A stretch of 64,000 nucleotides of DNA, from NCBI GenBank assembly GCA_934613645.1, contig CAKTTC010000008.1, positions 50,711 through 114,710 of the forward strand. The letters run 5' to 3'. A model generated the notes under the pieces. The model made no database searches. It saw only the letters and a program-made list of their open reading frames with translations, and was not told where the DNA came from. Shown here piece after piece: positions 8,301 through 15,934 of this stretch. The translations under genes and the position numbers were made by a program. The first letter of the stretch is position 1, and each line of letters begins with the position of its first letter. This stretch comes from an uncultured Opitutales bacterium. Lineage in GTDB: Bacteria > Verrucomicrobiota > Verrucomicrobiia > Opitutales > Intestinicryptomonadaceae.

Positions 8301-8938
8301 TTTTCGGGATTGAGCGAACGTTCGCGGATTTCCAAAATCTTTTCGTAGGGGAGCATTTCCTTTACGATGTCGTCGCTAATCATATCGTATGTATTGATTT
8401 CGTGCGACGTTCTGAAACCGTCGAAGAAGTGCATGAACGGAACGCGCGAAAGCAGTGTAGCCGCGTGGCAAACCAACGCCATATCGTGCGCTTCCTGCGC
8501 GCTGTTCGAGCAAATCATTGCAAAGCCCGTCTGGCGGCACGCCATAACGTCGGTTTGGTCGCCGAAAATCGACAAGCCGTGGCTTGCAAGCGCACGCGCG
8601 CTGACGTGCATTACAAAGCTGGTGAGTTCGCCCGAAATTTTATACATGTTCGGAATCATCAACAGCAACCCCTGCGACGCCGTAAAGGTTGTCATCAACG
8701 TTCCCGTCTGCAACGCGCCGTGGACTGCGCCCGCCACGCCGCCTTCGCTCTGAAGTTGGCTAATCGACGGAGTGAAGCCCCAGACGTTTTTCTTGCCCTT
8801 TACCGCCCATTCTTCACACGATTCCGCCATGGGCGAAGAGGGTGTAATCGGGTAAATTGCAATAGTTTCACTGGCTCTGAATGCAATGGACGCCACTGCT
8901 TCATTACCGTCTGTAATTGCGCTATTTTTACTTTTCAT
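5375..8938 (-). CDS. nifJ: Pyruvate:ferredoxin (flavodoxin) oxidoreductase
   Basis: Single-chain PFOR, 1187 residues, the usual size. It converts pyruvate and CoA to acetyl-CoA, CO2 and reduced ferredoxin, and is the hallmark of anaerobic pyruvate catabolism. Domain order is complete: pyrimidine-binding domain I (YPITPSSPMAE near residues 29-39), domain II, the gamma-type domain, a two-[4Fe-4S] ferredoxin domain with CIQCTKCATICP near 694-705 and CTGCGLCATVCP near 757-768, then the ThDP-binding domain with CCAGCGETPY, GDGWAYDIGYGG and the metal-binding DTEVYSNTGGQ. It is monocistronic, with a promoter-like element upstream and a strong terminator downstream. The start ATG at 8938 gives MKSKNSAITDGNEAV, as in relatives. 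Confidence 0.97.
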   Translation of the reverse strand: MKSKNSAITDGNEAVASIAFRASETIAIYPITPSSPMAESCEEWAVKGKKNVWGFTPSISQLQSEGGVAGAVHGALQTGTLMTTFTASQGLLLMIPNMYKISGELTSFVMHVSARALASHGLSIFGDQTDVMACRQTGFAMICSNSAQEAHDMALVCHAATLLSRVPFMHFFDGFRTSHEINTYDMISDDIVKEMLPYEKILEIRERSLNPEKPFIRGTAQNPDVYFQSWEARNPYYAKCAEIVAEQMEKLGKLTGRTYKPYEYVGAPDAEEIVVMMGSGAETTEEVAKVLNASGKKVGVLKIRMFRPFSVEMFAKAIPQSVKKITVLDRTKELGAMGEPLYEEVSASVAEARNSGILPRSFDPIIIGGRYALGSKDYTPAMAKGVFDNMASDKPKNHFSVGIIDDVTNASISYDESFKLEDKSVLSAVFFGLGSDGTVGANKNTIKIIGHETPNYAQAYFVYDSKKSGGITVSHLRFGPNPIKAPYLVNNAQFVGCHQFSFMEKYNVLGCADKGAVFLLNSIYDAKNVWNHLNKTVQQTIIDKQLKFYVIDAYKVAKAMGMGGRINTIMQTCYFAISGVLPKDEAIEKIKAAIEKTYGKKGPQVVQKNFAAVDASVANLEQVEVPAAVTAEKGYAPTVADEAPDFVKRVTAVMMREEGDKLPVSALPVDGTWPSATTQWEKRNIAIEIPSWNPDLCIQCTKCATICPHAAIRAKFYPNSELEKAPEAFKKAAFRPMPKDKEKYADYSFTIQVAPEDCTGCGLCATVCPAKSRTEEGVKALMMVAQEPVRETEKKNFKFFLDIPNPDRLSLGTSVKEVQFRQPLFEFSGCCAGCGETPYVRTLTQLFGDRLFIANATGCSSIYGGNLPTTPYCVNQDGRGPAWANSLFEDNAEFGFGFRISLDMKKAMGKDLVQRLAPKLGDDFVKELLEADQSTEAGIVKQRERVAALKNKLAGDKSIEALALTSVADDLVERTVWILGGDGWAYDIGYGGLDHVLASGKNINIMVMDTEVYSNTGGQMSKATPIGAVAKFATQGKANPKKDLGMLAVDYGNVYVAQIAIGANDAQAIKALAEADSYEGSSLVIAYCHCINHGYNLVNGPAQQKAAVDSGYWPLYRYDPRRIEQGLNPFQLDSKDPKLPVIEYMKAENRFASLLRANPDRAAALDAKAQAFVDARWAKYKYLAERK

Positions 8939-8955
8939 TGTTTATATATTTGATG

Positions 8956-8985
8956 TTTATAAGGGTCTAAAAATATATCGGTCAA
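8956..8985 (-). promoter_or_regulatory. Probable nifJ promoter
   Basis: On the minus strand TTGACC (8985-8980), an 18-bp spacer and TATAAA (8961-8956) lie just upstream of the nifJ ATG at 8938. The surrounding 120 bp are strongly A/T-rich. A second possible TTGACG/ATATTT pair with a 17-bp spacer lies slightly farther upstream. Confidence 0.5.
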
Positions 8986-9161
8986 ATATCGCCATTAAAA
9001 TAAAAACGTCAATCTAAAAACACAGATATTATACGCCGCAAAAATCGACCGGCGGAAACCGCGTTTTTCAGCCGAGAGCAAAACGCAGATTGCCTGTCGT
9101 TGACGCTTGCGGCTTTTTACTGTTGCAAATTCCGACCGAACTCGTTAATCGTTATTTCATT

Positions 9162-10658
9162 ATGAAGAACAAATTGATACAGACATTGATGCTGCTTATC
9201 GGTTCGGCGGCGTTTCTTTCGGGAGGCAACGGCGCGGCTACCGCAAACGTTGCGGATAATTCCAAATGCGAAGGATATGTGAGAGTCAGCAAGAAAAATC
9301 CCCGTTATTTTGAATTGACTACGGGCAAACCGTATATCCCCTGCGGAATGAATATTTGCTTCCCCAGATTTTTAACGGACGAAGCGGCGGTTTTGGCAGA
9401 CTACGAAAAGAAGTTCAAAGCGATGTCGGAAGCGGGCGGCAATTACGCCCGCATTTGGCTGTCTGCGCCGTTTTGGGAGATAGAGGACTCAAAACAGGGA
9501 GAATACAATCCCGAAAAACTTGCGCGGATAGACAAGCTTTTCGACTTGGCGGACAAATACGGAATCAGATTGAAATTGTGTTTTGAAAACTTCATCTATC
9601 TGAGCGAACAGAAAAAGTTTTTTACGTTCAACAGCGCACCTCCGTTTGACAAGCAACAATATTTGAAATCAAACGGCGGCTCTTTCGAGAGCACCAAGGA
9701 ATTCTTTACAACGCAAAAAGGCAGAGACGTTTTTCTGGCGCGGTGCAAAGTGTTTTCCGACAGGTATAAAAACCGCAAATGTGTATTCGGGTGGGAACTG
9801 TGGAACGAATCGTGGTGCATTCAGTGCGAATGGGATATGGGCGAACGCATAAATATTCTGAAAAAATGGCACGCCGAAATGTTGCCGAAAGTAAAAGAAT
9901 TGTTCCCGAACCACTTGGTCATGATTTCAATGCCCAGTTTCGACAGATACCCGCCGCGCGCCGCGTATGTGCCGCTTATCCCCGACCCGAACAACGACGT
10001 GGCGCAAGTCCACAATTATATGAACGAAGGCGACGCCCTCCCCGTCTGCAAAGGCCCGACCGATATAATGTGCGCCGACGCCGTCAACGAACTTCGTAAA
10101 ATCGCCCCCGACAAACCGTTGCTCTTGGCGGAAGTCGGAGCAGCCGAACCGAACCACGTCGGCGGGCCGTCGAGATACTACCAAGCCGACACCGACGGCA
10201 TTCTGCATACCGACCAAATGCTTGTCCCGTTCTTCTGCGGTTCGGCGGGCAGCGGTATGAGCTGGCACTGGGAATACTACATAACAAAACACAATTTGTG
10301 GGAGTCGTTTGCCCGATTTAGCAAAGCCGTTGAAGGAATAAACCCGTTGAAAGAGGACTTTAAACCCCTTTATATGGAAACGCCGAATTTGCGCGTTTAC
10401 GTAATAGTGGGGAAGAAAACCGTATTGGCTTATTGCCGAGATAAAAACAGCTGGTGGGGCACAGAGTTGCGCGACAAACAACCCCCCAAGCCCGTAGTCG
10501 GCGAATCCGTTAAACTTTTCGATATTTGCGGATACGGGGCAAAAAAGGCGGCAGTATTTCAGCCATACGAACTGAAATGGCAAGATGTAGAAATAAAAAA
10601 CAATGCAATACAACTTCCCCCATTCTTAAGAAGTGCAGTTGTAAAAATAGTTTTTTAA
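9162..10658 (+). CDS. Secreted GH5-like (clan GH-A) glycoside hydrolase
   Basis: A 498-residue exported TIM-barrel hydrolase. It starts with a signal peptide (MKNKLIQTLMLLIGSAAFLSGG). The barrel begins near GKPYIPCGMNICFPRF and carries the two clan GH-A glutamates: acid/base in WELWNESW (about residue 214) and nucleophile in LLLAEVGAAE (about residue 323). The C-terminal 110 residues look like a beta-sandwich ('LRVYVIVGKKTVLAYCRDK'). I place it with cellulase/mannanase-like GH5 or related families; substrate is not decided by sequence alone. The frame is open 72 bp upstream, but only the ATG at 9162 yields a signal peptide. It is monocistronic. Its codon third positions look somewhat more A/T-rich than in neighbouring housekeeping genes. 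Confidence 0.8.
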   Translation: MKNKLIQTLMLLIGSAAFLSGGNGAATANVADNSKCEGYVRVSKKNPRYFELTTGKPYIPCGMNICFPRFLTDEAAVLADYEKKFKAMSEAGGNYARIWLSAPFWEIEDSKQGEYNPEKLARIDKLFDLADKYGIRLKLCFENFIYLSEQKKFFTFNSAPPFDKQQYLKSNGGSFESTKEFFTTQKGRDVFLARCKVFSDRYKNRKCVFGWELWNESWCIQCEWDMGERINILKKWHAEMLPKVKELFPNHLVMISMPSFDRYPPRAAYVPLIPDPNNDVAQVHNYMNEGDALPVCKGPTDIMCADAVNELRKIAPDKPLLLAEVGAAEPNHVGGPSRYYQADTDGILHTDQMLVPFFCGSAGSGMSWHWEYYITKHNLWESFARFSKAVEGINPLKEDFKPLYMETPNLRVYVIVGKKTVLAYCRDKNSWWGTELRDKQPPKPVVGESVKLFDICGYGAKKAAVFQPYELKWQDVEIKNNAIQLPPFLRSAVVKIVF

Positions 10659-11084
10659 CCTTTGAACGCGGCGCGGATTGGCGTAGCCAATTCCGTTAAA
10701 GATTCGGCTTAGAATGATTAGCCATTGCTACAAGCAATGCGTATACAAACAGAAAAGGCACGGTGTCAACCGCGCCGAATAACACAGTGAGCGTTCTACG
10801 AACGCTCAGGTCAAGGGGCTTTGCCCCTTGAGAACGCGTCATCACAAAAGTTGCCGCAGGCAAGCTTTTGGGAAGTATAATTGCGTAGCAATTACCCCGC
10901 AGGGGTGAGACGTTGAATTGCGCCTTTATTTCATCGGCGCAAGAGAAACACTCTTGTGCGAGCGAATACAAAACGGGGTTCAGACAAGGCTTTGAAAAAT
11001 TTTGCGCAGGGAGCGTAGTTAGCCTACGTGACCGAGCTAAATTTTTACAAAACGCAGTATCAACCCCGTTTTCACGCGTTCTAA
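10659..11084. repeat. Hairpin-repeat locus II, with a nested inverted repeat at 10970-11072
   Basis: This gene-free stretch separates the GH5-like gene from the 3' end of fabV. Hairpins seen include ATTGGC-gta-GCCAAT (10677-10691), ATTGCT-aca-AGCAAT (10724-10738), GAGCGTTC-tac-GAACGCTC (10789-10807), CAAGGGGC-ttt-GCCCCTTG (10812-10830), TAATTGC-gta-GCAATTA (10878-10894) and CCCC-gca-GGGG (10895-10905). From 10970 a larger nested structure begins: AAAACGGGGTT (10970-10980) pairs with AACCCCGTTTT (11062-11072), AAAAATTT with AAATTTTT inside that, and CGTAG with CTACG at the centre. Nearly all small hairpins have three-base loops. Confidence 0.75.
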
Positions 11085-12263
11085 CTAAATCTGAGAATCG
11101 GCAGAGTAGTCTATGCCTTCAATTCCAAATCCGAAAAGCTTCAAAAACTCCTCCTTGAATCCGTCAAAGTCGGTCAATTCGTGCAGATTTTCCGTCGTGA
11201 CTTTCGGCCAAATTTCGAAAACCTCCTTTTGCACATCGTCGCGCAATTCCAGATTGTCCATTCTCACCCTGCCGTCGTCGTCGAACTCCAGACAGTTGTC
11301 GTTGTAAAGCTGGGTCGAGAACAGGCGGTAAATCTGGCGAATGCAGTCTTCGTGGATTCCCTTTTGCTTCATCACCTTGTAGAGGATTGAAACGTAGAGG
11401 GGCACTACGGGGATTGCGCTGCTTGCCTGTGTTACCAACGCCTTGTTTGCCGAAATGAAAGCCTTGCCGCGGCGGAGTTTGAGCATTGAATCGACCGTTT
11501 CGGCGGTTGATTCCAAGTCGCGCTTTGCCAGCCCGATTGTGCCGTTGCGGTAAATCGGGTATGTGAGCTTCGGCCCGATGTATGAGTATGCAACCGACGT
11601 GCAGCCATCGGCGATAACGCCCGCTTTGTCGAGCGCTTCAATCCACAAACGCCAATCTTCGCCGCCCATTGTTTTTACGGTGTCGGCGATTTCCTGTTCG
11701 TTGGCGGCGGGGACTGTAACTTCGATAACTTCGCCCTTGTCGGTATCCAAGCTTTTGTCAACGCGCGGCTCGCCGACGGTTTTGAGGACGCTCTTGTAGA
11801 CCTGCCCCGTTTTCGGGTCGGTTCTGCGCGGCGACGCGAGCGAGTATACTATCAAATCGACTTTGCCCGCGGGGGACTTTTTGATTGCCTCTATTGCCTG
11901 CTGTTTGATTTCGTCGGAGAAGGCGTCGCCGTTGATGTTTGCGGCGTAAAGCCCCTCGGTTTGGGCGAATTTTGTGAATGCCTGCGTGTTATACCAGCCC
12001 GCGCTGCCGGGGCGTTCGCGGGCGGGGTCGCCGGGGCGTTCAAAGAAAACGCCGATTGTCGCCGCGCCGCAGCCGAACGCAGCCGATATGCGGCTTGCCA
12101 AGCCGTAGCCTGTCGATGCGCCGATAACGAGGGCGGTTTTGCAGCCGCCCTTTATTGCGCCCGACGTTTTCACGAAGTCGATTTGTTCCTTCACGTTGGC
12201 CTCGCAGCCTTTCGGGTGGGCTGTAATGCAGAGGAATCCCTTTACGCGCGGTTCTATAATCAT
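11085..12263 (-). CDS. fabV: Trans-2-enoyl-ACP/CoA reductase, FabV type
   Basis: NADH-dependent enoyl reductase that completes each cycle of fatty-acid elongation; FabV is the long (about 400-residue) SDR class known from Vibrio and Pseudomonas and is triclosan-insensitive. The 392-residue protein shows MIIEPRVKGFLCITAHPKGC at the start, the NADH-binding VIGASTGYGLASRI (about residues 46-59), YSLASPRR, and the FabV-specific active site Tyr-x8-Lys within PIYRNGTIGLAK (about 236-247). It follows ispA with a 24-bp gap on the same strand, so isoprenoid and fatty-acid synthesis genes appear co-transcribed here. Confidence 0.95.
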   Translation of the reverse strand: MIIEPRVKGFLCITAHPKGCEANVKEQIDFVKTSGAIKGGCKTALVIGASTGYGLASRISAAFGCGAATIGVFFERPGDPARERPGSAGWYNTQAFTKFAQTEGLYAANINGDAFSDEIKQQAIEAIKKSPAGKVDLIVYSLASPRRTDPKTGQVYKSVLKTVGEPRVDKSLDTDKGEVIEVTVPAANEQEIADTVKTMGGEDWRLWIEALDKAGVIADGCTSVAYSYIGPKLTYPIYRNGTIGLAKRDLESTAETVDSMLKLRRGKAFISANKALVTQASSAIPVVPLYVSILYKVMKQKGIHEDCIRQIYRLFSTQLYNDNCLEFDDDGRVRMDNLELRDDVQKEVFEIWPKVTTENLHELTDFDGFKEEFLKLFGFGIEGIDYSADSQI

Positions 12264-12286
12264 ACGCTGAAATTGGTTGGTTCTTT

Positions 12287-13180
12287 TTAGTTGATTCTGT
12301 TTTGCATGTAGGAGATGAGTGCCTCGAGGAACTGGCAGTTGCCGCCGAGTTTTTTGCAGTCGGCAATGGCCTTGTTGGTGAGGTCGGCGGCGATTTCGCG
12401 CGAACGGTCGATACCGTAGAGCGAAACGTAGGTCATCTTTTCGTTGGCGGCGTCGAGATGGGTTGTTTTGCCCATGGTGGCGTCGTCGCTTACAACGTCG
12501 AGAATGTCGTCGATAACTTGGAACGCAAGCCCGATATTTTTGCCGATTTCGCGCGCAACTTCGAGTTTCTCTTCCGAGTAATCGCCCGCCAAGCGTATAC
12601 CCATTGTCACGGCTGCCGTAATCAACGCCGCCGTTTTATTGTGGTGGATAAAGTTGAGTTTGTCTACGGTCATTTTGCCCTCGCGCTCGCCCAGAACGTC
12701 TTCGACCTGTCCGCCAATCATTTTTTCGCTGCCGCCCGCGTAGGCGAGGTCAAGCACCAAGCCCGAAGCCACTTTCGGGTAGGCCTTGTAGGCGTCGGCC
12801 AAAAGCCACATTGAGTAGGTAAGCAGGGCATCGCCCGCCAAAAGCGCGATTGTTTCGTCGAACTTTTTATGGCAGGTGGGCTTGCCGCGGCGGAGGTCGG
12901 AGTTATCCATGCACGGAAGGTCGTCGTGGATTAGCGAGTATGTATGCAGGCACTCTATTGCCACGCACGCGGGCAACGGGTCGATTTCCGACGGGAACAT
13001 TTCATGCGCGGCAAGCAGCAGCATCGGGCGGATACGTTTACCGCCCGCCTCCATACTATAACGCATTGCCTCATGGATAATGGACGGACGCGTTCCGACT
13101 GCGGGCAGGTATTTATCTATTGCCTGTTCGACTTTTGCGCGACGCGCCTCAAACTCTTTTTTAAATTCTTCCTTTGTCAT
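12287..13180 (-). CDS. ispA: Polyprenyl (farnesyl/geranylgeranyl) diphosphate synthase
   Basis: Trans-isoprenyl diphosphate synthase condensing isopentenyl diphosphate with allylic diphosphates. The 297-residue protein from the ATG at 13180 (MTKEEFKKEFEARRAK) has GGKRIRPML near residue 45, the first Asp-rich motif as DDLPCMDNSD (the DDx4D form of bacterial FPP/GGPP synthases) near 83-92, and the second motif DDILD near 210. The frame is open 87 bp farther upstream, but that extension (Pro/Arg-rich) is not family-like. It is the first gene of a pair with fabV. The exact chain length is not decided by sequence. Confidence 0.9.
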   Translation of the reverse strand: MTKEEFKKEFEARRAKVEQAIDKYLPAVGTRPSIIHEAMRYSMEAGGKRIRPMLLLAAHEMFPSEIDPLPACVAIECLHTYSLIHDDLPCMDNSDLRRGKPTCHKKFDETIALLAGDALLTYSMWLLADAYKAYPKVASGLVLDLAYAGGSEKMIGGQVEDVLGEREGKMTVDKLNFIHHNKTAALITAAVTMGIRLAGDYSEEKLEVAREIGKNIGLAFQVIDDILDVVSDDATMGKTTHLDAANEKMTYVSLYGIDRSREIAADLTNKAIADCKKLGGNCQFLEALISYMQNRIN

Positions 13181-13796
13181 AATGCGCGAATTATCCCCGA
13201 CTATCTTCCCCTTGTCAAGCCCTTCCCTTTCAAAAGCGCGAGGACGCGTTTCTTTCGGCGGCGGCATTTTTTATTAAAACTTTAGCGTATTGAACAACGT
13301 TCAATACGCCTTTGATACTTTAAAGCCGCCGCAAGAAACGCTCTCGGGCATCATTCGATTTTGTTTCGGATTGAACTCGCTCGCTTGGTTTTGCTTGCGC
13401 AAAATCCGCGCTGTTTTGAACTCGCATTTGTTTCACAAATGTCTCGGCACTCGCTTCGCTCGGCTCTTTGCCTACGGCAAAGCTTCCCACGTAAACGTGG
13501 TCGCCCTACGGGTAAAACACTTTGTGTTTTATTCTCCCCAAAAGCTTGCTTCGCAACTTTTGTGGTCACGGGCGTTTAGCCCGCTACGCCTCACAAAATA
13601 CGAAGTTGACTCGCGTTTGCATTCGCAAACCGTTTGACACGCCGCTGCGTGCCCTTCGGGTGCGTTTTTCAAACGCATCTATACGCGCCTTCGGCTTGTA
13701 TTCGCCCCTTCGGGGTCTTTTTTGCTACGCAAAAAATCTCAAACGCGCTTCGCTTGTTTTCTGCCTCGAGCCTCGCACTTTTGAAATTAAAGTGGC
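13181..13796. repeat. Hairpin-repeat locus III, part A: dense triloop palindromes with GNA loops on the minus strand
   Basis: Upstream of ispA, from 13285, the sequence is a near-continuous chain of palindromes and has no credible gene. Clear examples: GCGTATTGAAC/GTTCAATACGC (13285-13309), CATTTGT-ttc-ACAAATG (13425-13441), TTTGCC-tac-GGCAAA (13467-13481), AAAACAC-ttt-GTGTTTT (13514-13530), an AAAAG/TTGC stem with loop ttc (13540-13561), CGGGC-gttta-GCCCG (about 13568-13582), TGCGTTT-ttc-AAACGCA (13661-13677), CCCC-ttc-GGGG (13705-13715) and TTTTTTGC-tac-GCAAAAAA (13718-13736). The loops are mostly TTC or TAC, that is GAA or GTA on the minus strand, so the array has an orientation. Confidence 0.8.
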
Positions 13797-14360
13797 GCGG
13801 GATTGAATGAAATTCAATCCCGCTTTGCCTTCTGGCTAAAGTCTTTATTTTCCAACCGCAACAAAAATGCCCGCATTGCTTTTGTCGAAAAGTCGGTTTT
13901 GTTTCGCCTCACAAAACGCGGCTTTTCGCTCAAACCTCACTGTTTTTATAAAAAACATGTGAGGACGCCGACTCTATTTCGAATATTTTATAAAATAAAA
14001 AGTAATGGCGGTTGACGTAGGCAAACCGCCTTTGTTTTTTAGAATCGAAATAGAGGCGTCTCGCGGCTTATGGAGAGTTTGTTCGGGCAGAATAACCTCA
14101 AGGTTAATTCCGCCAACTCACAAACATCTCCCTAAGCTCACGCCTCACAAGTTTTTTCTTCGGGACACAAAGTTGGTCGGAAATTTTTCAGTGTTGAAAA
14201 GGATCGCGGATTGAGCGTTAGCGAAACCGCGTAAGGGCGATAGCCCTTCAATGGAAGCCCGCCCCTGCGGGACGCCCCACAAGTTTTTTGCGGAACACAA
14301 AGTTGGTTCGAACATACTTTTTTGCCAATCCGAGAAAGTTTGTTTTTGAATTTTTTATAA
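13797..14360. repeat. Hairpin-repeat locus III, part B: long-stem hairpins, a 97-bp element with inverted ends and a direct repeat
   Basis: No gene is credible here. It opens with a perfect 12-bp hairpin, GCGGGATTGAAT-gaa-ATTCAATCCCGC (13797-13823). CCTCAC/GTGAGG arms close another (13935-13964). Positions 13964-14060 form a unit with inverted ends: GACGCC plus TCTATTTCGA on the left (with three extra bases) and the complementary arm at 14045-14060; inside it sits GGCGGTT/AACCGCC followed by TTTG. Two imperfect direct copies of a roughly 33-base sequence starting CACAAGTTTTTT lie at 14146-14180 and 14276-14308, flanking AAGGGC-gata-GCCCTT and a CCC-tgc-GGG hairpin. Confidence 0.7.
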
Positions 14361-14573
14361 TTTCGAAAGCGGCGGCAATCGGCGTAGCCGATTTGTCTTT
14401 ACGCTTAATCAAAGCAAAGTAGTATTGGCTTTAGCCAATCTACGCCGGTGCCCAATATGTAAAAAGCGCGGACATTGAACAAAGTTCAATCCGCGCCCAT
14501 TTCGGGAAATAAAAAAAACTTTAACAAATAGCCAAAGGCGGATTGCCTGCGGCAATCGCCGCCGCTTTCGAAA
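14361..14573. repeat. Hairpin-repeat locus III, part C: 213-bp element bounded by a perfect 16-bp inverted repeat
   Basis: TTTCGAAAGCGGCGGC at 14361-14376 recurs as its exact complement at 14558-14573. Between them lie hairpins ATCGGC-gta-GCCGAT (14378-14392), ATTGGC-ttta-GCCAAT (14424-14439), GCGCGG/CCGCGC around ATTGAAC-aaa-GTTCAAT (14466-14496) and ATTGCC-tgc-GGCAAT (14542-14556). The first about 130 bp align with 2901-3025 of locus I, sharing TTCGAAAG, GGCGGCAATCGGC, TTAAT, AAGCAAAG and TAAAAA in order, while the individual hairpin stems differ. It abuts the 3' end of ffh. Confidence 0.8.
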
Positions 14574-14575
14574 AG

Positions 14576-15916
14576 TTAAAAAAATTTGCCGCCGCCTTTG
14601 AGGGAGTTCATCATGCCCATCATGCGGCGTTTGCCTTTGTCGCCTTTGAGCATTTTCATCATTTTGCGCATTCCCTCGAATTGTTTGAGCAGAGCGTTTA
14701 CGTCGCGAACCTGCGTGCCCGAGCCGTTTGCAATGCGCAGGCGGCGGCGGGCGTTGAGTATTGCTGGGTTGCGGCGTTCTTTGGGCGTCATTGACAAAAT
14801 GATTGCCTCTGTTTGGCGCATTTTGCGCTCCTCTTTTTCGCCGATGTTTATGTTGCCCATTCCGGGGAGCATTTTGACGATACCCCCGAGCGAGCCGAGC
14901 TTTTTAATCTGCTTCATCTGCGCGAGAAAGTCCTCCAAGTCGAATTCCGCCTTGCGGAGCTTTTCCGCCATTTTTTCGGCTTCCGCCATGTCGAGATTTT
15001 CCTGCGCCTTTTCGACGAGCGAAACGACGTCGCCCATGCCCAGAATGCGCTGCGCCATTCGGTCGGCGTGGAAAACTTCTATGTCGGAAATTTTTTCGCC
15101 CACGCCCGCGAATTTTATGGGCGCGCCCGAAACCGATTTTATGGAAACCGCCGCGCCGCCGCGCGCGTCGCCGTCGAGTTTTGTGAGCACCACGCCCGTG
15201 AGCGAAACGGCCTCGTTGAAGGCTTTTGCAACGTTCACCGCCTCCTGCCCCAACGCGGCGTCGGCAACAAGGAGGACTTCGGCGGGGTTTACTTCGGCGC
15301 GGAGCTTTTTGATTTCGTCAATCAACGCTTCGTCGATTTGGAGTCTGCCCGCGGTGTCGAAAATTATGGCGTTTGCGCCCTCAGCCTGAGCCTGTTGGGC
15401 GAATTTTTTTGCGAGCGCGGGAACGTCCTTTTCGCTCCTGTCCGAATAGACGGGAACGCCCGCGAGCTTGCCGAGAGCCTCGAGCTGGTCAATCGCGGCG
15501 GGGCGGTAAACGTCGCACGCAACGAGCGCGGGCGAATAGCCCTGCTTTTTGAGCAGTGCCGCGAGCTTTGCCGAAGTGGTTGTTTTGCCCGAGCCGTGCA
15601 GGCCCACCATCATTATTTTCAGCGGGCGGACGGGCGAAAGCGAATTCTCGCCGCCGCCCAAAAGCGCGACGAGTTCGTCGTTGATAATTTTTACTATTTG
15701 CTGTGCGGGCGTAATTGATTTTATCACCTCGCGCCCTATGCACTGCTGTTTGACGCGTTCGGTAAATTCGCGCGCCACTTTGAAATGGACGTCTGCCGAC
15801 AGCAACGCCTTGCGGACTTCCGCGAGGGCGTCCGCCATGTTTTCCTCCGTTAGTTTACCCATTCCGCGGAGATTGCGGAACGCGTTTGACAGGCTTTCTG
15901 TGAGGCTTTCGAACAT
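14576..15916 (-). CDS. ffh: Signal recognition particle GTPase Ffh
   Basis: Protein subunit of the bacterial SRP; binds 4.5S RNA and hydrophobic signal sequences and delivers nascent chains to FtsY. The 446-residue protein has the N-terminal four-helix bundle (MFESLTESLSNAFRNLRG), the G-domain P-loop GLHGSGKTTTSAKLA (about residues 104-118), CDVYRPAA, DTAGRL, TKLDGDARGG, and a Met-rich C-terminal M domain (MKQIKKLGSLGGIVKMLPGMG through KMLKGDKGKRRMMGMM). It starts 19 bp after the serS stop on the same strand. The stop lies directly beside the inverted-repeat element, which may act as its transcript end. Confidence 0.97.
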   Translation of the reverse strand: MFESLTESLSNAFRNLRGMGKLTEENMADALAEVRKALLSADVHFKVAREFTERVKQQCIGREVIKSITPAQQIVKIINDELVALLGGGENSLSPVRPLKIMMVGLHGSGKTTTSAKLAALLKKQGYSPALVACDVYRPAAIDQLEALGKLAGVPVYSDRSEKDVPALAKKFAQQAQAEGANAIIFDTAGRLQIDEALIDEIKKLRAEVNPAEVLLVADAALGQEAVNVAKAFNEAVSLTGVVLTKLDGDARGGAAVSIKSVSGAPIKFAGVGEKISDIEVFHADRMAQRILGMGDVVSLVEKAQENLDMAEAEKMAEKLRKAEFDLEDFLAQMKQIKKLGSLGGIVKMLPGMGNINIGEKEERKMRQTEAIILSMTPKERRNPAILNARRRLRIANGSGTQVRDVNALLKQFEGMRKMMKMLKGDKGKRRMMGMMNSLKGGGKFF

Positions 15917-15934
15917 TTACAAAGATGGGAAATT

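Noticed and set aside
10696..10971. 91-codon minus-strand frame downstream of the GH5-like gene
   Set aside because: It runs through a series of palindromes, has no ribosome binding site or family resemblance, and its composition is explained by the hairpin repeats.
13351..14214. Several frames of 69-115 codons in the gap between ispA and ffh
   Set aside because: All overlap palindromes, in several frames and both strands; translations are Arg/Ser/Cys-rich and lack domain features. I treat the whole gap as non-coding repeat sequence.
13181..14575. Insertion sequence or decayed transposase gene
   Set aside because: No transposase motif or degenerate frame is recognisable. The inverted ends fit at most a non-autonomous element, so I report it as a repeat only.
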